DNA of 64,000 nucleotides from Streptococcus ovis DSM 16829 (GTDB lineage Bacteria; Bacillota; Bacilli; Lactobacillales; Streptococcaceae): NCBI RefSeq assembly GCF_000380125.1, contig NZ_KB904563.1, positions 215,593 to 279,592 of the forward strand, read 5' to 3'. Shown piece by piece: positions 63,233 to 64,000 of this stretch (position 1 is its first letter; each line of letters starts with the position of its first letter). The notes under the pieces were generated by a model. It saw only the letters and a program-made list of their open reading frames with translations, ran no database searches and was not told where the DNA came from. The position numbers and the translations under genes were made by a program.

Positions 63233-63261
63233 ATTATATTTTACCATATTCAAGTCTTCAA
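63233..63261 (-). promoter_or_regulatory. Promoter of small RNA 1
   Basis: On the minus strand TTGAAG (63256-63261), exactly 17 bases and a perfect TATAAT (63233-63238). Confidence 0.7.
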
Positions 63262-63304
63262 TGCCATGTTAACACTCTGCCTTTTTTGAGAAAAAACGTC
63301 AACA

Positions 63305-64000
63305 CTAACTATCGTCTTCCTCGATTTCAGCACCTCTGATATGTGATTGCCCTTGCATACGTTGAGCCGATTGCTGTAATTGTTGGTTCATGTAGTGCAT
63401 TTGATTCATAGATTGCTGGAAATTGTGTTTGGAAGAAGATTCTAGTGCAGGTTTTTGAGGAATATTATTCGTCACATTGAAAGGAGCAGTTTCTCCAGCT
63501 GGCGGAGTTGGTTCACTAATGCCTCCAAAAGCTTCTCCTGATGGTTCAGTAGGAGCTACGGTAGGATCTGAGATTCCTCCTCCAGATGGTCCAGCATCTT
63601 CATTCATATCGCTAGGACCATCAAATCCTGTTAAGGCATCGGGATCAAATGGAGAGACAGGTTTTGGTTCTTCAGGAAGACTATAATCCTTCAGACCTCG
63701 GTATACCGCATCATGAGCTGCTTGTTCTTTTTGCCCTAAGTGATCAGCTACTCCACCTGCAAAATCTTTGGTCTTACCGATAGCTTCTTTACCCATAACC
63801 TCTGCTAAATCAACCATGTTGCTTACTCCTCCTTTGGTGGCACCTGCGACACCTTGGTCTCTCACAGCATTGAAGGCTCCTCGAAGACCTCCACCTGTTA
63901 CAGCTAGACTATCCCCAAATTTCTTAGTTCCTGCAGCAATGGCTCCTGGAGCTTTACTAGCGACATCCATCCCTAGTTGTCCAGCACCCATGGCTAGACT
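63305..64000 (-). CDS. C-terminal part of a probable conjugation membrane protein (runs off the window)
   Basis: The frame is still open at 64000 (the visible M at 63991 is internal). About 232 codons are seen. They are soluble: an Ala/Gly-rich part ('GAGQLGMDVASKAPGAIAAGTKKFGDSL', 'FNAVRDQGVAGATKGGVSNMVDLAEVM'), a Pro/Gly/Ser-rich linker (about residues 100-175), and a Gln/Met-rich tail ('QQSMNQMHYMNQQLQQSAQRMQG'). This is the tail layout of TrbL/VirB6-like proteins of integrative conjugative elements in streptococci, but the membrane domain is outside the window, so the family call is tentative. Confidence 0.5.
   Translation of the reverse strand, partial: SLAMGAGQLGMDVASKAPGAIAAGTKKFGDSLAVTGGGLRGAFNAVRDQGVAGATKGGVSNMVDLAEVMGKEAIGKTKDFAGGVADHLGQKEQAAHDAVYRGLKDYSLPEEPKPVSPFDPDALTGFDGPSDMNEDAGPSGGGISDPTVAPTEPSGEAFGGISEPTPPAGETAPFNVTNNIPQKPALESSSKHNFQQSMNQMHYMNQQLQQSAQRMQGQSHIRGAEIEEDDS

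Overview
The window looks like a Streptococcus chromosome, most likely Streptococcus suis or a very close relative. The evidence is the low GC content, the conserved streptococcal gene runs (cinA-recA, mutL-MFS-ruvA, argR-mutS divergent from argS, malQ-glgP divergent from a maltodextrin operon, rpsD), a competence (ComX) box before cinA, and a Trp-rich pre-peptide resembling the S. suis competence pheromone. No tRNA, rRNA or CRISPR array was seen.

Layout: 1-5.5 kb holds a minus-strand housekeeping block (DUF1292, ruvX, ireB, a lipoprotein, spx, recA, cinA). 5.6-8.5 kb is a small peptide-signalling-like locus: a Trp-rich secreted peptide ORF, a secreted papain-like hydrolase, a lipoprotein broken by a one-base slip in an A-tract, and a divergent Rgg-type regulator killed by two in-frame stops. 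8.5-19.4 kb carries DNA repair and arginine genes (tag, ruvA, MFS, mutL, a LytTR/DUF3021 pair, mutS, argR, argS). 19.4-36.7 kb is dominated by alpha-glucan metabolism: malQ-glgP on the minus strand, and on the plus strand a cyclomaltodextrinase, a secreted CGTase-like amylase, malX, malC, malD, malA, malR and a pullulanase. LacI-type operators lie in the divergent promoter. 36.7-40.7 kb is aspS, two YitT proteins and nrdI.

40.8-45 kb is a translationally coupled J-protein/HscC/membrane-protein operon. 45-54.6 kb holds a small lipoprotein, an aldo/keto reductase, a glycosyltransferase, a GH3 glycosidase, an MptD-type membrane protein, a formate/nitrite-type channel, two flavin reductases, DUF454 and GtrA. 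54.8-60.3 kb holds a membrane-anchored GH3 enzyme with inverted domain order, divergent from a LytTR two-component system. Three promoters here (both GH3 genes and gtrA) carry the same pair of 9-bp direct repeats spaced exactly 21 bp apart, which I read as the regulon of that two-component system. The window ends with rpsD, a candidate small RNA, an ISLre2-type transposase, two tandem structured small-RNA candidates and the C-terminal end of a probable conjugation gene, so it appears to enter an integrative element.

The most novel-looking items are the 21-bp-spaced LytTR regulon around the inverted GH3 enzyme, the Trp-rich peptide/Rgg/hydrolase/lipoprotein locus, the small-RNA candidates flanking the transposase, and a family of hairpin cassettes shared by two loci 51 kb apart.
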